Positions 16,351-25,420 of a stretch of DNA of 64,000 nucleotides are shown here, piece by piece. The DNA lies in NCBI RefSeq assembly GCF_000685295.1, contig NZ_ARYL01000022.1, positions 1 through 64,000 of the forward strand, in the 5' to 3' direction. Positions within the stretch are counted from its first letter, which is position 1. Each line of letters opens with the position of its first letter. This DNA is from Hyphomonas oceanitis SCH89. GTDB taxonomy: Bacteria > Pseudomonadota > Alphaproteobacteria > Caulobacterales > Hyphomonadaceae. Position numbers and translations under genes: made by a program. The notes beneath the pieces are model-generated. The model had not been told where the DNA came from, searched no databases, and worked only from the letters and a program-made list of their open reading frames with translations.

Positions 16351-17606
16351 GCTGCTTCGTCGCGACCAACCGTTCTTGCAGCCATGAAAGCCCCGAACGC
16401 GCCAACCAGCAGGCCGACCGTGATCGTTGCCAATGCATACCGTATGGACTGTTCTCCGAACGCCCCGGTATAAGCATCGCTCAAGGCGCCTGCCAGAAAT
16501 GTTCCAAAACCGATACCACTCAGAATGATCAGCAGGTTGATCAACGCACTGACTGTCGCCCTCATGCCCGTCGGCACGATGGCAAATGCCATGGTCGTGA
16601 CTGGCGCGATCCAGAGTGTCATCAGAAACTTGAGCAGGACAAAGCTGATAAGTGCCCCCACGGCACCTGGCAGAAATACAAAGGCCAGCGTAAACGGAAA
16701 GGCCGTCAGCAGGCTCCAGCCTGCAAGCCGCGCATTGAAGCGCAGGTCGTGCGTCCCGAACTTGTCACCCAGCCAGCCTGCCACAAGATTGCCCGTTACA
16801 AGTCCGGCAAGGATCGCATAACCGAGGTATTGAAGGTCCGCCTTCTCGAAATGATGCACGCGGAGCAGGAATGACGCGCCCCACATCAACAGGCCAAATC
16901 CGGTGATCGGGACGGAGACGCAGATCAGCGCGACCCAGCCAAGGGTCGGACGCTCCGCAACAATCCTGAAGACCTGCGACAAAGGGACGAACACGGCAGG
17001 TGCAACGCCCGCCACCCCCTCGCGCGCGCGCCTTGGCTCAGCGACAAACAGCCAGACGACCAAAGCCAATGCGATGCCCGGCAAGCCCAGAGTGATGAAC
17101 ACATGGCGCCATTCCATTCGGGCTGACAACAGGCCTGCCAGTATGACACCGAGGGAAAGCCCTGTCGCGCTTGCAGCCTGCATGAAGCCGATAACGCGCG
17201 TACGTTGTTCCACAGGGAAGATGTCGGTCAAAAGGCTGAATGCAGCCGGGCCGGCACCACTTTCACCGACGGCGAGTGTCATGCGCGCCGCCAGCATTTG
17301 CCAGGCGTTGCCAACCAGGCCGCACGCTGCCGTGGCCAGACTCCAAAGGCCAAGACTCAGCCCGATGACACGCGGTCGATCCGACCCATCGGCATAACGC
17401 GCAATCGGCAGTGCAGACAATGCGAATACAATCGCAAATCCGGGTCCTGCCAGCAGGCTGAGCATCGTGTCGGAAAGCGCGAACTCCGCCTTGATGTCAT
17501 CCTGGACAACTGAAAACGCCTGCCGATCGACATAGTTCAGCACTGACACAAGACCCAGTAGGCCAAGCGCGGCGTAGCGACGTCCTGCCGAAATAGAAGG
17601 TGTCAA
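16317..17606 (-). CDS. MFS transporter (spinster-like), copy 1
   Basis: A 429-residue protein with about twelve hydrophobic segments and the N-terminal N-Y-V-D-R-Q motif of spinster-like major facilitator proteins. It should move a small organic molecule across the inner membrane. The TTG start at 17606 overlaps the stop of the phosphotransferase gene by four bases, with AAAGGA upstream. As third gene after a TonB receptor it would complete import of the same substrate. A second receptor-MFS pair is at 35820-39539. Confidence 0.85.
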   Translation of the reverse strand: MTPSISAGRRYAALGLLGLVSVLNYVDRQAFSVVQDDIKAEFALSDTMLSLLAGPGFAIVFALSALPIARYADGSDRPRVIGLSLGLWSLATAACGLVGNAWQMLAARMTLAVGESGAGPAAFSLLTDIFPVEQRTRVIGFMQAASATGLSLGVILAGLLSARMEWRHVFITLGLPGIALALVVWLFVAEPRRAREGVAGVAPAVFVPLSQVFRIVAERPTLGWVALICVSVPITGFGLLMWGASFLLRVHHFEKADLQYLGYAILAGLVTGNLVAGWLGDKFGTHDLRFNARLAGWSLLTAFPFTLAFVFLPGAVGALISFVLLKFLMTLWIAPVTTMAFAIVPTGMRATVSALINLLIILSGIGFGTFLAGALSDAYTGAFGEQSIRYALATITVGLLVGAFGAFMAARTVGRDEAAQKETLPAIAG

Positions 17607-18796
17607 TCGAGCGATCCTTTGCGGACGATCTGGGAAATGAGGCCGGCAACATCATGGTCGATTAGCGCGCCCGCGAGCGTCTGGCTGGACCGCAGCCGGC
17701 TTTCCGGCATGTGGCCGTATCCGCCGAAGACATAGCCCTTCATGTGGGCATCCCACTGTTCGAGAATGAACAGGCCATAGTCGCGCCACGCCTGTTCCGG
17801 ATCCACCGTAACGCCTCCCGCACCGAGCCCTGCGACATAGCGGTCAAAGAGTCCTCGCCCGTGAGACTGGCGCATCTCATTCGGGATCGCCGAGTTGAGA
17901 AAATAGGCAAGGTCACGCAGGCCGTGCCCGCGGAACATGACCTGCCAGTCAAACAGGCCGGCTGTACCATCCGGCGCGCTGTATGTGTTTCCAAGATGCG
18001 AGTCGCCGTGAAGAACCGTCGGCGTCAGCGTCGCCCAGTAGCGATAGACGGCCTCATCGTTCTCGCTCCAGTATTTCAGCAGCTTACGAATGGCTTCAGG
18101 CTGCGCCGCGCCGAGTTCTGTTTCCGGATATTTCCTGCGCGCTTCTATGTACGATTTCCGATGCCATTTCCGCCCGAACTTCTGCAGGCGCGGGCGCAAC
18201 CAGGCGAGATCGCCCGCGAACCGGTCTGAGTTCCAATACGTCGCGTGCAGGTGCGCCAGCGCATCGACGACGGCCCCGGCATGCTCAACCGAACACTCAT
18301 GATGCGCCCAGTACGGAGTCAGCCCCTTTGCCTCCAGGTCCTCCATGATCAGAAGGAACCGCCCACCCGGGTAGAACTCCGCATGGAAGGCCTTCGGCGC
18401 GATCATGGAGACTTCGGGCTGGAGCTGGGAATAGAAGCGCATCTCGTTCTCGGCCATGTGCAGCATGGCCAGCGTTTCGCGCAGGTAGGGGCCGTGCGGC
18501 GTTGCCTTGGCGAATACCGACGGCGGCAGGCCCGCAGCAAGCCCCGCATCGTTCCATGTCAGTTTCCAGCGGCGCCGGTCGGTCATGCCGTCATGCCCGT
18601 CGATGATTTCGGCATGCTCCAGTTTGGCCCCGGGCACGCCTGCCCCGATGAGCTCGCCGAGCCATTCCGGCGTGACATCTGCGGCCCTATGCGGCGCCTC
18701 GATCTTCAGGCCTTCGGCATGCGCAAGGGCCATGTCGGCTGCTTCAAGCGCATCGAGGGCATATTCGGCGAGCGCTGTGTTGATACTCATTGTCAT
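17603..18796 (-). CDS. Phosphotransferase family protein (aminoglycoside phosphotransferase/choline kinase-like fold)
   Basis: A 397-residue kinase-fold protein with the Brenner motif H-G-D-S-H-L-G-N (about 263-270) and a metal-binding F-D-W (about 282-284). The N-lobe is less conserved. Members of this group phosphorylate small hydroxylated molecules; several are encoded in lipid and steroid catabolic clusters, but the substrate is not predictable here. The ATG at 18796 has GAGG eight bases upstream. It lies between the TonB receptor and the MFS gene in one apparent operon, after a stable intergenic hairpin. Confidence 0.8.
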   Translation of the reverse strand: MTMSINTALAEYALDALEAADMALAHAEGLKIEAPHRAADVTPEWLGELIGAGVPGAKLEHAEIIDGHDGMTDRRRWKLTWNDAGLAAGLPPSVFAKATPHGPYLRETLAMLHMAENEMRFYSQLQPEVSMIAPKAFHAEFYPGGRFLLIMEDLEAKGLTPYWAHHECSVEHAGAVVDALAHLHATYWNSDRFAGDLAWLRPRLQKFGRKWHRKSYIEARRKYPETELGAAQPEAIRKLLKYWSENDEAVYRYWATLTPTVLHGDSHLGNTYSAPDGTAGLFDWQVMFRGHGLRDLAYFLNSAIPNEMRQSHGRGLFDRYVAGLGAGGVTVDPEQAWRDYGLFILEQWDAHMKGYVFGGYGHMPESRLRSSQTLAGALIDHDVAGLISQIVRKGSLD

Positions 18797-18816
18797 GATC
18801 AAATCCTCAAACAGGA

Positions 18817-18842
18817 AGGGCGAGACCTTTCAGTCTCGCCCT
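18817..18842 (-). terminator. Intergenic hairpin between TonB receptor and phosphotransferase genes
   Basis: Perfect 10-bp stem AGGGCGAGAC/GTCTCGCCCT with a six-base loop. On the transcribed minus strand no long T-run follows, so it may stabilise the receptor mRNA or act as a partial terminator setting a high receptor to downstream-gene ratio. Confidence 0.6.
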
Positions 18843-18874
18843 CCAGGAATGGTTTCAAACGCGGGACGTCCGCA

Positions 18875-21238
18875 TTATTTGGCGCCGAAACGGTAGGTGC
18901 CCGTGATCCCGTATGTCGCTGGCTCACGGCTCTGGCCACTCACATAGCCGAAGTTCGAGATGTACAGGCTCGTCCGGTTGTCACGATTGTCGAGTACGTT
19001 ACGACCCCATACGGCGAGTTCGAAACCGTTCCCGAAATCGATCCCGACCCGGGCGTTGAGGGCACCGCTGGCTGGCGAGGCAATCGCGTCCTGTAGCGCG
19101 TCCGACCCTGTCGACACTTCGCTGTTGAAGTATTCGTCACGCCAGGCGTAGTCGAGCCGTCCGGTGAGTTGGCCGAGTTCGATAGGCGCGCTGTAGATTG
19201 CGGCCAGGTTGAATTCGGATTCCGGAATGGCAATGAAGTGCCGGTCTGAGACGTCAACGCCTGCATCCAAGTATTCATCATACTCGGAATCAATGACCGA
19301 TGCGCCAGCCTGTACGCTGAAATAATCATTCAGGATGGCCGTCAGTTCTACTTCGACGCCGGTATTCTTCACCTTCGCCGCATTCTGGACGACCGTCGCA
19401 TTGGCGCCGCCGACAGCAATGATGACGGAGCGCTGGGCATCGTCGATCTCGTTGGTAAACGCTGCCACGTTCAGGCGCAGCCGGTTGTCCAGAAGATCTC
19501 CCTTGAAGCCGGCTTCGATCTCTTTCACGATCTCCGGATCGAAATCCAGGTCGCCAGTCCCATTCAGGCGCAGATTCTGGCCACCCGAGCGATAGCCGCG
19601 GCTATACTTGGTATAGACGAGAACATTGTCAGTCAGCTTGTAATCGACCCCGAGCGTATAGGACACGTCGTCGAACGTATCCGAATAGGTTTCCTGACAG
19701 TTCGGCGGCGTCTGGCCGCCAAGGCAAAAGAACACAACGCCGCTCGGAACGAAGGAACGCGAATTGTTCGTCGTGACGCCCTTTTCGTCTTCAGAATAAC
19801 GGACACCAGCCGTCACCGCGAGCTTGTCCGTCACGTCATACGTGCCCTGCGCGTAGACACCGACACTCGTATTGTCGATGTCGCCGCGATAGTTGAGTTC
19901 AAACGGACCAGCCCCCGGGACAGCGAAAAGCAGCGTCCGTGTATTGGTCTTGTCGAACCCGGTCTCCTCGAAATAGGTCGCCCCGACAACATAGCTCAAC
20001 CGGTCTTCTAGCAGGCTGCCAGCATACTGGCCTTCGATGGACGATTGTTCGAGGCTGATGCCTGAACCGGTTGCATGCATCGATGTCACATCAGTGCCAC
20101 CAAGCGAGCCGCCATCAAGGTCGAGAACGCCCGCCGATTTCACTTTGCGCTGGCCGGCAATCAGCTTGAACTGGCCGCCCTCAACGTCCCATGTCAGTGT
20201 ACCATTATACGTCTGGCTGCTTGCCCGCAGAAATGGGTTCGCATCAAGGGCAACATCGTCACCATCCGAGCCTTTCACCACATTTACATAGTCGGGAATA
20301 ACGACTGGGAACGTCGTTCCGGGCGCCGCCAGAGGGTTGATCCCTGCAAGAAAAGCCCCCGTCAGTCCGGCAGCATAGATCGTGCCACTACCCGGACCAT
20401 TCATGTTCTGGTCGAACCATTCGCCCGAAAGGACGAGTCGGATCGAATCTGTCGGCGTATAAAGAATCTTGGCGCGCGCGTTGCTGATATCGCGATTGTT
20501 GTAGTCTTCACCGGTCACAAGGTCGTTGATGTAACCATCACGTGAGCTCATTTGGATCGCACCGCGAACCGCAAGAACATCATTGATGATCGGGGCGTTG
20601 AATATCCCCTTATAGGTTTGTGCACTGAGATTTCCCAGGCTTGCTTCCAGTGTCCCCGACATGCCGTCAAAATTCGGATCGGCCGTTGTGATGAGAATAG
20701 CACCGCCGGTCGTGTTACGGCCAAACAGGGTCCCCTGCGGGCCCTTCAAAACCTGCACGCCTTCGATATCAAGAAGATCAATATTGAGGCCATAGGCACG
20801 CGCCCAGTAATAACCATCAACATAGGTTCCGACAGACGGATCGAGCGTCGCAAGAACGTCGTTCTGGACCTGGCCGCGCATCGAGAAGATCGAGGCCGTA
20901 GGATTGGAGCTCCCTTCGCGGATTGTCAGGCCGGGCGTGAAGGCTGCCAGGTCGTTGACCTGCACGACGCCTTTTTCTACCAGTTCGGCGCCTGTGAAGG
21001 CAGTGACAGCAACAGGAACATCCTGGAGGTTTTCCTCAACCTTCCGTGCCGTGACGGTCACGATTCCAAGCCGGCGTGCGGTCGCTTCTGCATCAGCCGC
21101 ATCTTGCGCGACAGCCGGTAAACCGATGATCGCGGCACCCAGAGCCGCCGCCGAGACACCGAGAATATTGAATTTACAAGCCTGCGCGCCGGATGGCGAC
21201 TGGACGGAGCTGTGGTTCGTATTGAATCTCTTTGTCAT
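18875..21238 (-). CDS. TonB-dependent outer-membrane receptor, copy 1
   Basis: A 787-residue receptor with a signal peptide ending near A-V-A-Q-D-A, a TonB-box-like I-V-T-V-T-A-R-K stretch and a plug domain with the motif G-P-Q-G-T-L-F-G-R-N-T-T-G-G. A 22-strand-type barrel with alternating hydrophobic strands follows, to a C-terminal Y-R-F-G-A-K. Such receptors take up large or hydrophobic nutrients with energy from TonB. The ATG at 21238 is chosen because GGGAGG directly precedes it. The cluster operator lies 47 bp upstream. Confidence 0.92.
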   Translation of the reverse strand: MTKRFNTNHSSVQSPSGAQACKFNILGVSAAALGAAIIGLPAVAQDAADAEATARRLGIVTVTARKVEENLQDVPVAVTAFTGAELVEKGVVQVNDLAAFTPGLTIREGSSNPTASIFSMRGQVQNDVLATLDPSVGTYVDGYYWARAYGLNIDLLDIEGVQVLKGPQGTLFGRNTTGGAILITTADPNFDGMSGTLEASLGNLSAQTYKGIFNAPIINDVLAVRGAIQMSSRDGYINDLVTGEDYNNRDISNARAKILYTPTDSIRLVLSGEWFDQNMNGPGSGTIYAAGLTGAFLAGINPLAAPGTTFPVVIPDYVNVVKGSDGDDVALDANPFLRASSQTYNGTLTWDVEGGQFKLIAGQRKVKSAGVLDLDGGSLGGTDVTSMHATGSGISLEQSSIEGQYAGSLLEDRLSYVVGATYFEETGFDKTNTRTLLFAVPGAGPFELNYRGDIDNTSVGVYAQGTYDVTDKLAVTAGVRYSEDEKGVTTNNSRSFVPSGVVFFCLGGQTPPNCQETYSDTFDDVSYTLGVDYKLTDNVLVYTKYSRGYRSGGQNLRLNGTGDLDFDPEIVKEIEAGFKGDLLDNRLRLNVAAFTNEIDDAQRSVIIAVGGANATVVQNAAKVKNTGVEVELTAILNDYFSVQAGASVIDSEYDEYLDAGVDVSDRHFIAIPESEFNLAAIYSAPIELGQLTGRLDYAWRDEYFNSEVSTGSDALQDAIASPASGALNARVGIDFGNGFELAVWGRNVLDNRDNRTSLYISNFGYVSGQSREPATYGITGTYRFGAK

Positions 21239-21284
21239 ATTATTTCCTCCCACGAACCCACGTCATGGGGCTCTGTTTTACTTG

Positions 21285-21299
21285 TATAACTAGGTGCAC
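21285..21299. promoter_or_regulatory. Cluster operator, 11/15 match upstream of TonB receptor 1
   Basis: TATAACTAGGTGCAC: the left arm and the AACTAGGT core are exact and the right arm is degenerate. The reverse complement of the same degenerate form occurs at 34068. Confidence 0.6.
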
Positions 21300-21342
21300 T
21301 GTGAATGACAAGACTTTAGGGAATCCGGTAATCCACGTTGGC

Positions 21343-22353
21343 TCAACTGTGACTTTCGAGCATCAGTGCGAGATGCGGAACATCAGCCAGTGCCCGCAGG
21401 ACATCATTGAGGTGCGTGCAGCCGAGTGTCCCGGGCAATTGGTCAAGAACTTCATTCCGGAAATCTTTTAAGGGCGTCCCGATCAGCCGGTCGATGTTCG
21501 CAGCCGCAGCAGGGCACTCGCGGTATGGCAGGACTCGCGGGTCCGCCGCGACCGAAAGCAATGCCATCCCGTTCAGATCGGCCGTTGCCGATACCCGGTA
21601 TTCGTGAACGGCGTCCCTCCCGCCATGCGGCGCTGTGGAACTGTCCTGAAAGCCGGCTTCAATCCGGATCAGGCCCGCATCCTGCCAAATGTCGATCCAG
21701 CGCCCCCGGCGCATGCCCACACCTTCCTGCGCTGCAAGCGGGTGCCACCCGGCCGGGTCGTCCGGATTGACCAGAGACCCCACCCGTGCGCTCGACTGGA
21801 TGTCGTGGCGGGGCCGCCCGAGCTCATCCAGCGATGTGGCACCCGGTCGGAACCCGGCACAGATGCCTTCCATTTTGGGAAAGTTGCGACGCGCCGATTC
21901 GCTCACACCCTCGGGGCTGGCCCAGTCATCGCGCCAGCGTGACCAGGCCCAGCCGGCAACCAGGCTTGCACCGGCAAAATCGTCGAGCAGCAGGTGCAGC
22001 GGTGTCGCGATCGCTTGCATGGCGCCGAGTTGAGCTGCGATTGCAGTCCGCGACTGGCCCCCTCCTCGCACCCCGACCAGGCTCGCAGCATCTGGAAGAC
22101 GCGGTATTGTCTCAATCGCCCTGATCTCCCGGCCCATCGTCGCGACGATTTCGAACGCCCCCGTGGCAACGGTCGAACAATCTGCAAGATCTCGCCCCGT
22201 CAAGGCATCGCGCGCGTTGCCCGACATGATCATCGGTCCGCTTCGGCCTTCGGGCCAGGACGAGTCGATCGTGCTGGTACGGCGTACGGAGTTCGTTCGC
22301 CGCACAGGTGCGGGTCCGGCGGACGTGTTGGGTGCGTGATCGGGATCGGCCAT
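21343..22353 (-). CDS. DUF2889 family protein
   Basis: A 336-residue protein that begins after the SDR stop (13 bp gap), with ATG 22353 and AGGA upstream. The N-terminal part shows the DUF2889 signature of paired arginines followed by T-S-T-I-D-S-S-W-P-E-G and G-N-A-R-D. No catalytic motif or membrane segment is evident. DUF2889 genes recur in proteobacterial CoA-catabolic clusters, but the function is not known to me. The longer open frame upstream (to 22515) is low-complexity and overlaps the SDR, so it was not used. Confidence 0.75.
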   Translation of the reverse strand: MADPDHAPNTSAGPAPVRRTNSVRRTSTIDSSWPEGRSGPMIMSGNARDALTGRDLADCSTVATGAFEIVATMGREIRAIETIPRLPDAASLVGVRGGGQSRTAIAAQLGAMQAIATPLHLLLDDFAGASLVAGWAWSRWRDDWASPEGVSESARRNFPKMEGICAGFRPGATSLDELGRPRHDIQSSARVGSLVNPDDPAGWHPLAAQEGVGMRRGRWIDIWQDAGLIRIEAGFQDSSTAPHGGRDAVHEYRVSATADLNGMALLSVAADPRVLPYRECPAAAANIDRLIGTPLKDFRNEVLDQLPGTLGCTHLNDVLRALADVPHLALMLESHS

Positions 22354-22366
22354 CAAGAATATCCTG

Positions 22367-23149
22367 TCACCGGGGCGGCATCCTGATGGCGCCGTCGAGC
22401 CGGATATTCTGCCCATTGAAGTAGATGTTACGCACGAACTCAAGCACGAGCGAGGCAAACTCCGTCGGCTTGCCGAGCCGCTTCGGGAACGGTACCGAAG
22501 CAGCAAGGCTTTCAAGCACCTTTTCCGGCACGCCCATCATCGGCGGCGTCGCAAAAATTCCAGGCATGATCGAGTTGATGCGGATACCTTCGTTCATCAG
22601 GTCGCGCGCGATCGGCAGGACTAGCCCATTGATCCCGGCCTTGGATGAGCCATACGCCACCTGGCCGATCTGGCCGTCCTGCGCGGCGACGGAAGCCGTT
22701 AGTGTAATCACGCCGCGTTCACCATCTTCCAGTGGATCGAGCGACAACATGCCTTCGGCCGTCATCGCGGAACACCTGTAGGATGCCACAAGGTTCAGCT
22801 GCACAATCCTGTCGAATTCCTTTGTCGGATAGCGCTTGATCGCGCCGGTCTCCCGGTTGCGCGAGACGATCTTGCTCGCGCTGCCGCCGCCGGCGCAACC
22901 AACGAAAATTCGTTCCTGACCATTGGCCGCGCGCGCCTTGGCGAAGCCGGCCTCGCAGCTCTCTTCATCCATCACGTTGACCTGGCAAAACACGGCGCCA
23001 ATTTCCCTGGCCGCCGCCTCGCCCTTTTCGGCGTTGATGTCGAAAATCGACACTTTCGCACCGGCGTCCGCCAAAGCGCGCGCTGTCGCGTTGCCCAGCC
23101 CGCTCGCGCCGCCCGTTACGATGGCGGCCGTGTCCTTGGTGATTATCAT
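22367..23149 (-). CDS. SDR-family 3-hydroxyacyl-CoA dehydrogenase (HSD10/type II-like)
   Basis: A 260-residue short-chain dehydrogenase with the cofactor motif T-G-G-A-S-G-L-G (about 12-19) and catalytic Y-G-S-S-K. Its overall pattern, including V-N-V-M-D and the C-terminal R-L-D-G-A-I-R-M, is like mammalian HSD10/type II 3-hydroxyacyl-CoA dehydrogenase, which oxidises beta-hydroxyacyl-CoAs and some hydroxysteroids with NAD. It sits between a CoA ligase and the DUF2889 gene on one strand, consistent with one operon. Confidence 0.85.
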   Translation of the reverse strand: MIITKDTAAIVTGGASGLGNATARALADAGAKVSIFDINAEKGEAAAREIGAVFCQVNVMDEESCEAGFAKARAANGQERIFVGCAGGGSASKIVSRNRETGAIKRYPTKEFDRIVQLNLVASYRCSAMTAEGMLSLDPLEDGERGVITLTASVAAQDGQIGQVAYGSSKAGINGLVLPIARDLMNEGIRINSIMPGIFATPPMMGVPEKVLESLAASVPFPKRLGKPTEFASLVLEFVRNIYFNGQNIRLDGAIRMPPR

Positions 23150-23177
23150 ACTTGTCTCCGTCTCAGGTTCGGTGATG

Positions 23178-24683
23178 TTAGGGGGATGTCTCGAAAAGCT
23201 TGCGGATCTGCACCACGGCCGGCTTCATTGACGCCGTGCGCGGCAGGTCACGCACCGCCAGGAACCGCACCGGTGTCTGGTAGGGCAACAATTTGTCCTT
23301 CAGGTAGGCTTTGAGGTCTGCAACTGGTGGCAGCGTCGCGCCATCGGCGAGAATGATCGCAGCGACTGGCACTTCGCCGAGACGCGAGTCGGGTACGCCG
23401 ACCACCGCCGCTTCACGGATCGCAGGATGCTGCTCCATCACGCGCACAACATCGTCCGGATGAATCTTGAAGCCGCCACGCACAATGGCATTATCGGCCC
23501 GCCCCTTGATGAACAGGAACCGGTCCGCATCCAGCACGGCCCGGTCAGTCGTGCGGCGCCATGAGTCTGCATCGCCAAGCTGCGGCGCCTTCAGCTCCAG
23601 CAAGCCCTCGACGCCTGCCGCCACCGGCTCGCCCGACTCCGCGTCCACGATCCGCGCTGTCACATCGTGATGCAACCGCCCCGCAGCGCCGCGCTTGTCA
23701 CTCCAGTGCAGACGGAAATCCTTCAGGGACCAGCCTGCGATCGCTCCGGCGAACTCGGTCGCGCCGTAATTGCCCAGGATCGGCAGGTCGTAGCGCGTGA
23801 GGAATTCGTCGACGATGGCGGGGTCCAGCGGAGCCGTGCCGCTGATAATCGCCGACAGGCTCGAGAACGTATCCGCCGGCAGATTCGCTTCCAGTATCAT
23901 GCGCAGCGCGGCAGGTACGCCTGGCGCGACCTTGGGCCTGTGCCGGACAACCGCATGCGCCCAGTTCTCCACCGAGAACCGCTCGACAAGGCATATCCGG
24001 CGTCCCGCCATCAGCGCGCCAATGACACCGTAGATCCCGCCAATATGCGTCACGGGATTGATGATCAGGGTCGTATTGTCCCGCAGCTTCACTTGCGGCG
24101 TCAGCTCACGTGACTTTTCGTACTTCGCCACGGCCGCAAAGCTGGCATCAAACGCGGCGCGTGTCAGCGGCACGCGCTTGGGCTTGCCTGTCGTGCCGCT
24201 TGTCAGCATTTCGATGGCGATGGCCTGAGACCCGGCCTCATTCGGCAGCTCACCGCGGCCCTTCGTCTTCAGAACCGTTGCGCCCAGCAAGGGGTCAATC
24301 TCGATGATGGCCGCGCCGGACGCTTCAAGCGCCGTCCGTATCCCGGGACGGGCGAGGTCCGACGCCTCACCGACGACGACAGGCACAGCGAGGCTGGCGA
24401 TATCGCCTGCGAGCGTCTCGTCGGGATAGAGCGGGTTCAATGTGACGAGGCACCGGTCCGATGCGAGCACGGACAGGATCGCCGCCACGTGACCCGGCCG
24501 GTTGTGCAGCAGCACGCCGACGCGCCCACCCGCAGGAATGTCCAGCGCGGTCAACAAATCGCTGATCGCATCGACCTGCGCGTTCAGTTCGCCCCAAGTA
24601 TACCAGACATCCTTGTGATCAATGACCGGCGCTGCCTCGTCGAGTGCCATGACGGCGCGCAGTGTGTCTGTGATGATGGCCAT
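23178..24683 (-). CDS. Acyl-CoA synthetase (AMP-dependent ligase), copy A
   Basis: A 501-residue ANL-superfamily ligase with the P-loop L-T-S-G-T-T-G-K-P-K, Y-G-A-T-E, the hinge region G-R-A-D-N-A-I-V-R-G-G-F-K-I-H-P and an A10 lysine in T-A-S-M-K-P. It activates a carboxylic acid to its CoA ester. It is clearly paralogous to the ligase at 50958-52481 (shared G-W-S-L-x-D-F-R and T-T-D-R-A-V blocks), suggesting related substrates. It is first gene of a unit with the HSD10-like SDR and DUF2889; a perfect operator copy lies 45 bp upstream. Confidence 0.88.
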   Translation of the reverse strand: MAIITDTLRAVMALDEAAPVIDHKDVWYTWGELNAQVDAISDLLTALDIPAGGRVGVLLHNRPGHVAAILSVLASDRCLVTLNPLYPDETLAGDIASLAVPVVVGEASDLARPGIRTALEASGAAIIEIDPLLGATVLKTKGRGELPNEAGSQAIAIEMLTSGTTGKPKRVPLTRAAFDASFAAVAKYEKSRELTPQVKLRDNTTLIINPVTHIGGIYGVIGALMAGRRICLVERFSVENWAHAVVRHRPKVAPGVPAALRMILEANLPADTFSSLSAIISGTAPLDPAIVDEFLTRYDLPILGNYGATEFAGAIAGWSLKDFRLHWSDKRGAAGRLHHDVTARIVDAESGEPVAAGVEGLLELKAPQLGDADSWRRTTDRAVLDADRFLFIKGRADNAIVRGGFKIHPDDVVRVMEQHPAIREAAVVGVPDSRLGEVPVAAIILADGATLPPVADLKAYLKDKLLPYQTPVRFLAVRDLPRTASMKPAVVQIRKLFETSP

Positions 24684-24727
24684 GGCGCCGCCTCCCGGAA
24701 TTCAGAGCAGCGCTCACGCGCCACTTA

Positions 24728-24742
24728 TATAACTAGGTTATA
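24728..24742. promoter_or_regulatory. Cluster operator, perfect TATAAC-TAG-GTTATA copy
   Basis: Exact match. On the minus strand TATAAC (24737-24742) is placed 16 bp after TTGCAT (24759-24764), a plausible -10/-35 pair for the ligase operon, so binding here would block transcription. Confidence 0.75.
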
Positions 24743-24778
24743 CTCTGAGAGATACGCAATGCAATACGCGACGCGACG

Positions 24779-25345
24779 TCAGTCCGCGTCGATGATCATC
24801 TGCAGTGATCGTGCAAGCCAGGTTCGGACCCCAGGGGAAACCTGTCCTTCGAAGGGAGCTAGCGGCAACACAAGCCGGTAGGTGAAAAATCCCGTCGCAA
24901 TCGCCATGATCTGCGCGGCCCGCGCTTCAGCATCATGGCCCCCGATCCACGCCTCAAGCGGCTTGAGCGTCGATTCACGCAGGAGACGTACAGCAATGGC
25001 CTGCGTGCCTTTGTCGGCCGCCGCGAAGACGAGCATGGGCAGGGGATTGATCCGCCCTTCGGGATCCGACGTGAACAGTCGCGCCACGGCATCACCAAAA
25101 TCCTTGCGCGGCACGCCTGTCAGCAAGCCGGAATCGAGCACTTCACTCAGCGCTTCCTCGAACAGTTTTTCCTTCGATCCGAAGTAACGGCTCACCAGAG
25201 CCGGGTTCGCCCCGGCCTGCGCCGTGATCTCCTTCAGTGATGCTTCGCCATAGGGCCGCGTCGAGAAGACCTGCTGCGCCGCCACAAGGATTGCCTCGCG
25301 CGTGCGCGCCGCGTCCCTTTTTCGGATGTCCTGAACTTCGTTCAT
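24779..25345 (-). CDS. TetR-family transcriptional repressor
   Basis: A 188-residue protein with an N-terminal TetR helix-turn-helix (A-R-T-R-E-A-I-L through L-V-S-R-Y-F-G-S-K-E-K-L, about residues 12-57) and a helical ligand domain. The motif spacing is like the NfxB/CerR-type C-terminal groups. It is divergent from the P450 gene, with a perfect 16-bp palindrome in the P450 promoter between them, so it very likely represses the P450 operon and perhaps itself. A degenerate copy of the cluster operator overlaps its start codon. Whether it also controls the other operator sites is open. Confidence 0.88.
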   Translation of the reverse strand: MNEVQDIRKRDAARTREAILVAAQQVFSTRPYGEASLKEITAQAGANPALVSRYFGSKEKLFEEALSEVLDSGLLTGVPRKDFGDAVARLFTSDPEGRINPLPMLVFAAADKGTQAIAVRLLRESTLKPLEAWIGGHDAEARAAQIMAIATGFFTYRLVLPLAPFEGQVSPGVRTWLARSLQMIIDAD

Positions 25346-25358
25346 GCACTTGGTTATA
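25344..25358. promoter_or_regulatory. Half-site of the cluster operator at the TetR start codon
   Basis: The right half GGTTATA is exact, the rest is degenerate (10/15). It overlaps the ATG of the TetR gene and is the weakest of the listed sites. Confidence 0.35.
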
Positions 25359-25364
25359 TATGTA

Positions 25365-25392
25365 TTGACAGTTTTGTAAATCGTGATTTACT
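25365..25392 (+). promoter_or_regulatory. P450 operon promoter with embedded palindromic operator
   Basis: TTGACA (25365-25370) and TTTACT (25387-25392) are 16 bp apart. The perfect inverted repeat GTAAATC-GT-GATTTAC (25376-25391) fills the spacer and overlaps the -10, the classical arrangement for repression by a dimer such as the divergent TetR protein. Confidence 0.75.
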
Positions 25393-25420
25393 TAACAAAA
25401 ATAGCCGGGAGAGCAAACAT

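Noticed and set aside
21343-22515. Extended start of the DUF2889 gene
   Set aside because: The extra N-terminal 54 codons overlap the SDR gene and are low-complexity; the ATG at 22353 has a ribosome-binding site and family-like sequence follows.
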